Below, piece by piece: positions 13,723-16,368 of a stretch of DNA of 16,368 nt. Numbering within the stretch: the first letter of the stretch is position 1; every line of letters starts with the position of its first letter. A model generated the notes under the pieces. The model ran no database searches and had not been told where the DNA came from. It was given only the letters and a program-made list of their open reading frames with translations. The stretch comes from RUG13091 sp963619935 (GTDB lineage Bacteria; Bacillota_I; Bacilli_A; RFN20; CAG-826), in the NCBI GenBank assembly GCA_963619935.1, contig CAVEYA010000012.1, positions 1 to 16,368 of the forward strand, read 5' to 3'. A program made the translations under genes and the position numbers.

Positions 13723-16350
13723 ATGGCAAAAAAGAAAAACGAAGAAATTATAGAGCCAATTAAAGAAAATATTTCAATTGAGCCTCTTGAAAATGTCATG
13801 GGCGACCGTTACGCCACTTATGCAAAATATGTTATTCAAGACCGTGCTATTCCAGATGTTCGTGATGGCTTAAAACCTGTTCAAAGAAGAATTATTTATT
13901 CTATGTTTAAAAGTGGCAACACTTTTAATAAACCAACAAAAAAATGCGCTCATACGGTTGGTGCGGTTATGGGTACTTTCCACCCACACGGTGACACATC
14001 CATTTATGAAGCATTAGCTCGTATGTCACAAGATTGGAAAGTTAGATACCCATTAATAGATTTCCAAGGCAACAATGGTAGTATCGATGGTGACCAACCA
14101 GCTGCTTATCGTTATACCGAATCTAGATTAAGCGAATTAAGCAACGAAATGGTCAGAAATATCGATAAGAAAACAGTCGATATGCAACTTAACTTCGATG
14201 ATACCGAACTCGAACCAATCGTTTTACCTTCTAGATTTCCAAATTTATTATGTAATGGCACTGAAGGTATCGCAGTTGCTTTAGCAACTGAAATACCAAC
14301 TCATAACTTAAGAGAAGTAATCGATGCGACCATTTATCGTATTAATCACAAAACAGCAACATGCGAAGATTTATTGCAATTTGTGCAAGGCCCAGATTTT
14401 CCTGGTGGTGGTATTATTTATCGCTCCGAAGGATTAAAAAATATATATTTAACAGGCCGTGGCAGAATTGAAGTGGCCGCCAAAGCTGAAATTGTGCAAA
14501 ATAAAGATAATCAACAGATTATTATTTCAGAAATTCCTTATAAAGTAGTTAAAATTCAACTTGTCTATGAAATAGACAAAATTATCCACTCTAAGGCCGT
14601 TTCAGGTTTAGTTGAAGTACGTGATGAATCCGACTGGAAGGGTATTAGAATCGTTATTGATTGTAAAAAAGATGCCAAAGTAGACTTACTTCTCAAATAT
14701 TTAATGAGTAAAACCTCATTAGTCTCTTCTTATTCTGCAAATATGGTAGCGATTGTAAATGGAAGGCCTAAAACTTTAACTTTAATTGATTTTATTGATG
14801 CCTATATCAACCATCAAATTGATGTCATTACTCGCCAAAGTAAATTTGATTTGCAAAAATTCTCTGATCGCTTACATATTGTTAACGGTTTAATTACTGC
14901 TTCATTAAATATTAATGAAGTTGTTGATATTATTCGTAAAAGTAAAGATAAAGCAGATAGCAAAGTTAATTTAATTAATCGTTATGGTTTTTCTAATGAG
15001 CAAGCAGAAGCTATTGTTACAATGCCACTTTATAAATTAAGCCATACTGATGAAGCGATTTTAGAAGCGGAAAAAGAACAATTAGAAAAAGATATTGAAT
15101 TCCTAAAAGGAATTTTAGAAGACCCTGCTAAATTAAATCGTGAGTTAATTAAAGACTTAAAAGAAATTAGCAAAAAATATGGCGATGATCGTCGTACTCA
15201 AATTACTGAAAAAGAAGAAGTTAAGCCAATTGATAAGCGTGAATTAATCGCAGAAGAAGAAACAATTGTGGTCGTTTCTCGTGATGGCTATGCAAAACGT
15301 TGTTCTATTAAATCATTTAAAGGTTCTGGTGATGATACCGCTCCAGGTTTAAAAGAAGGCGATGTTATTGTTGGCATTGGTAAAGCTTTAACAACTGATT
15401 ATTTGATTTGTTTTACAAATCAGGGTAATTATGCATGCATTCCAGTACACAAATTAACAGAAAACAGATATAAAGATGAGGGTGTTCACTTAAATTCATT
15501 TGTCACATTTGCTGCAGGTGAAAAAATTGTTAAAGCCATTAGTGTTCATCAATTTAGAAATGACATATATTTAGCTTTTTTAACTCGTTTTGGACAAATT
15601 AAGCGTATGGCCGTTTCATCCCTTGATTCATCTAAACATTCTCGTCCAGTTCGTTGTATGAGACTATTGACTGGTGATGAAATTTCCGGTATTCAAGTAT
15701 TAACTGGCAATAGTAATTTACTTGTTATAACAAGTAACGGCAACGCTACATACTTCAATGAAAATGAATTAAACATTTTAGGCGCAAAGGCTGGTGGCGT
15801 TAAGTCAGTTAGCGGTTTAGGCAAGAATCAAGCAGTTGCTTTAATCGCTTTTGATGAAGATGAAAAAGCAAAAGTTGCGGTTGTTACCGATAAAGGACAC
15901 GAACGAATCTTTGATATTAATAAAGTTACACGTACAGCGCGCCTAGGAAGAGTACAAGAAGTGTGTCCATCCTTTAAAGGCGATATTCATAAAGTCATTA
16001 ACGCCGTTAAAGTATCTAATAAATTAGATACTATCTTCCTAAATCTTTACTTGAATGATAATAGTGTATATCGTTTAAAAATTGATGATTTCAAAAACAC
16101 AGAAGCAAGATATGCAAAGAAGAATATCGATATTCCAGCCAGAGCATTTGTCTCTTGCGTCATTGATACAAATATTGAAGAAATTGATAAAAACACCATT
16201 TCTCATCCAATTGTCGTTAAAGAAAATAAGGTAGAAAAAAGTGAAGAAGTCACTCTTTTAAAAGAAGACGAAGAACCTGAGCAAAAGGAAGAAAAAGAAG
16301 AAAAAGGCTTTGAACAAATTTCTATCTTTGATTTAGATGATGACGAATAA
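13723..16350 (+). CDS. parC: DNA topoisomerase IV subunit A (ParC)
   Basis: DNA-cleaving subunit of topoisomerase IV. The 875 residues have the winged-helix cleavage domain with GLKPVQRRI (49-57), HPHGDTSIYE (87-96), GNNGSIDGD (116-124) and the catalytic Tyr131 in YRYTES. A coiled-coil arm follows (about 380-500), then a beta-pinwheel C-terminal domain (about 520-830). No GyrA box (QRRGGKG) is seen; FKGSGDDTAP (533-542) stands in a comparable place, which favours ParC over GyrA. The quinolone-contact position has Thr92 where Ser is usual, with Glu96 kept. A long acidic tail (about 835-875) ends in QISIFDLDDDE, discussed as a finding. AAGGAGG (13706-13712), inside parE, is 9 bases before the ATG. 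Complete in this window. Confidence 0.93.
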   Translation: MAKKKNEEIIEPIKENISIEPLENVMGDRYATYAKYVIQDRAIPDVRDGLKPVQRRIIYSMFKSGNTFNKPTKKCAHTVGAVMGTFHPHGDTSIYEALARMSQDWKVRYPLIDFQGNNGSIDGDQPAAYRYTESRLSELSNEMVRNIDKKTVDMQLNFDDTELEPIVLPSRFPNLLCNGTEGIAVALATEIPTHNLREVIDATIYRINHKTATCEDLLQFVQGPDFPGGGIIYRSEGLKNIYLTGRGRIEVAAKAEIVQNKDNQQIIISEIPYKVVKIQLVYEIDKIIHSKAVSGLVEVRDESDWKGIRIVIDCKKDAKVDLLLKYLMSKTSLVSSYSANMVAIVNGRPKTLTLIDFIDAYINHQIDVITRQSKFDLQKFSDRLHIVNGLITASLNINEVVDIIRKSKDKADSKVNLINRYGFSNEQAEAIVTMPLYKLSHTDEAILEAEKEQLEKDIEFLKGILEDPAKLNRELIKDLKEISKKYGDDRRTQITEKEEVKPIDKRELIAEEETIVVVSRDGYAKRCSIKSFKGSGDDTAPGLKEGDVIVGIGKALTTDYLICFTNQGNYACIPVHKLTENRYKDEGVHLNSFVTFAAGEKIVKAISVHQFRNDIYLAFLTRFGQIKRMAVSSLDSSKHSRPVRCMRLLTGDEISGIQVLTGNSNLLVITSNGNATYFNENELNILGAKAGGVKSVSGLGKNQAVALIAFDEDEKAKVAVVTDKGHERIFDINKVTRTARLGRVQEVCPSFKGDIHKVINAVKVSNKLDTIFLNLYLNDNSVYRLKIDDFKNTEARYAKKNIDIPARAFVSCVIDTNIEEIDKNTISHPIVVKENKVEKSEEVTLLKEDEEPEQKEEKEEKGFEQISIFDLDDDE

Positions 16351-16355
16351 AATAA

Positions 16356-16368
16356 CATACAAAGTATG
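16356..16368 (+). terminator. Possible start of a terminator hairpin after parC
   Basis: CATAC-AAA-GTATG forms a 5-bp stem 5 bases after the parC stop. The window ends at once, so neither stem extension nor a U-tract can be seen. Confidence 0.25.

Noticed and set aside
92..16350. Use of TGA as tryptophan (Mycoplasma code)
   Set aside because: Trp residues at conserved positions are TGG, and trmK, ispH and the metallo-hydrolase end at TGA exactly where their families end.
1..16368. Novel defence, toxin-antitoxin or mobile system
   Set aside because: Every open frame with coding support is a conserved housekeeping gene or a known small family. There are no direct-repeat arrays, transposase or integrase motifs, or unexplained gaps over 300 bases.

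Overview
The window is AT-rich, gene-dense bacterial chromosome with 15 supported protein genes. One of these, the 54-codon rpmG, is very short. There are no RNA genes, insertion sequences, phage genes or CRISPR arrays. The gene set suggests a low-GC Gram-positive member of the Bacilli/Tenericutes lineage, possibly a gut Bacilli group near RF39, Acholeplasmatales or Erysipelotrichales; placement below class is a guess. The reasons are a single-chain dimeric-type glycyl-tRNA synthetase, SigA with region 1.1, a YneF-family protein, ParE/ParC beside PlsY, and a gene order resembling the Bacillus dnaG-sigA-trmK-yqfO-ispH-nfo-ispG region. TGA acts as a stop (trmK, ispH and the metallo-hydrolase end in it) and Trp is TGG, so the code is standard and unlike that of Mycoplasma. 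The MEP isoprenoid pathway is represented by ispG and ispH.

Layout. Positions 92-6082 (+) hold glyS, dnaG, rpoD, trmK and a Nif3-like gene. The last three are joined by stop/start overlaps (TAGTG, ATGA), giving a macromolecular-synthesis operon of translation, replication priming, transcription initiation and tRNA modification. From 6076 to 9184, short units alternate in strand: ispH (-), nfo (+), ispG (-), rpmG (+). Both convergent junctions are compressed, with a 7-bp overlap and a 0-bp gap. The two divergent spacers carry back-to-back promoters.

Positions 9217-10702 (+) hold a glyoxalase II-like hydrolase, efp and yneF. plsY (-) follows, facing yneF across a pair of opposed intrinsic terminators. 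parE and parC (+) diverge from plsY and run to the end of the window, with ParC complete. No stretch longer than 300 bases lacks a gene.

I found no convincing new multi-gene system. This is core housekeeping DNA. The points worth a second look are an EF-P whose modification-site lysine is replaced by methionine, a ParC tail ending in a beta-clamp-binding-like motif, an ispG promoter placed so that its mRNA should be leaderless, two palindromes lying on promoters, the overlapping convergent 3' ends, and an unusually charge-segregated SigA N-terminus.
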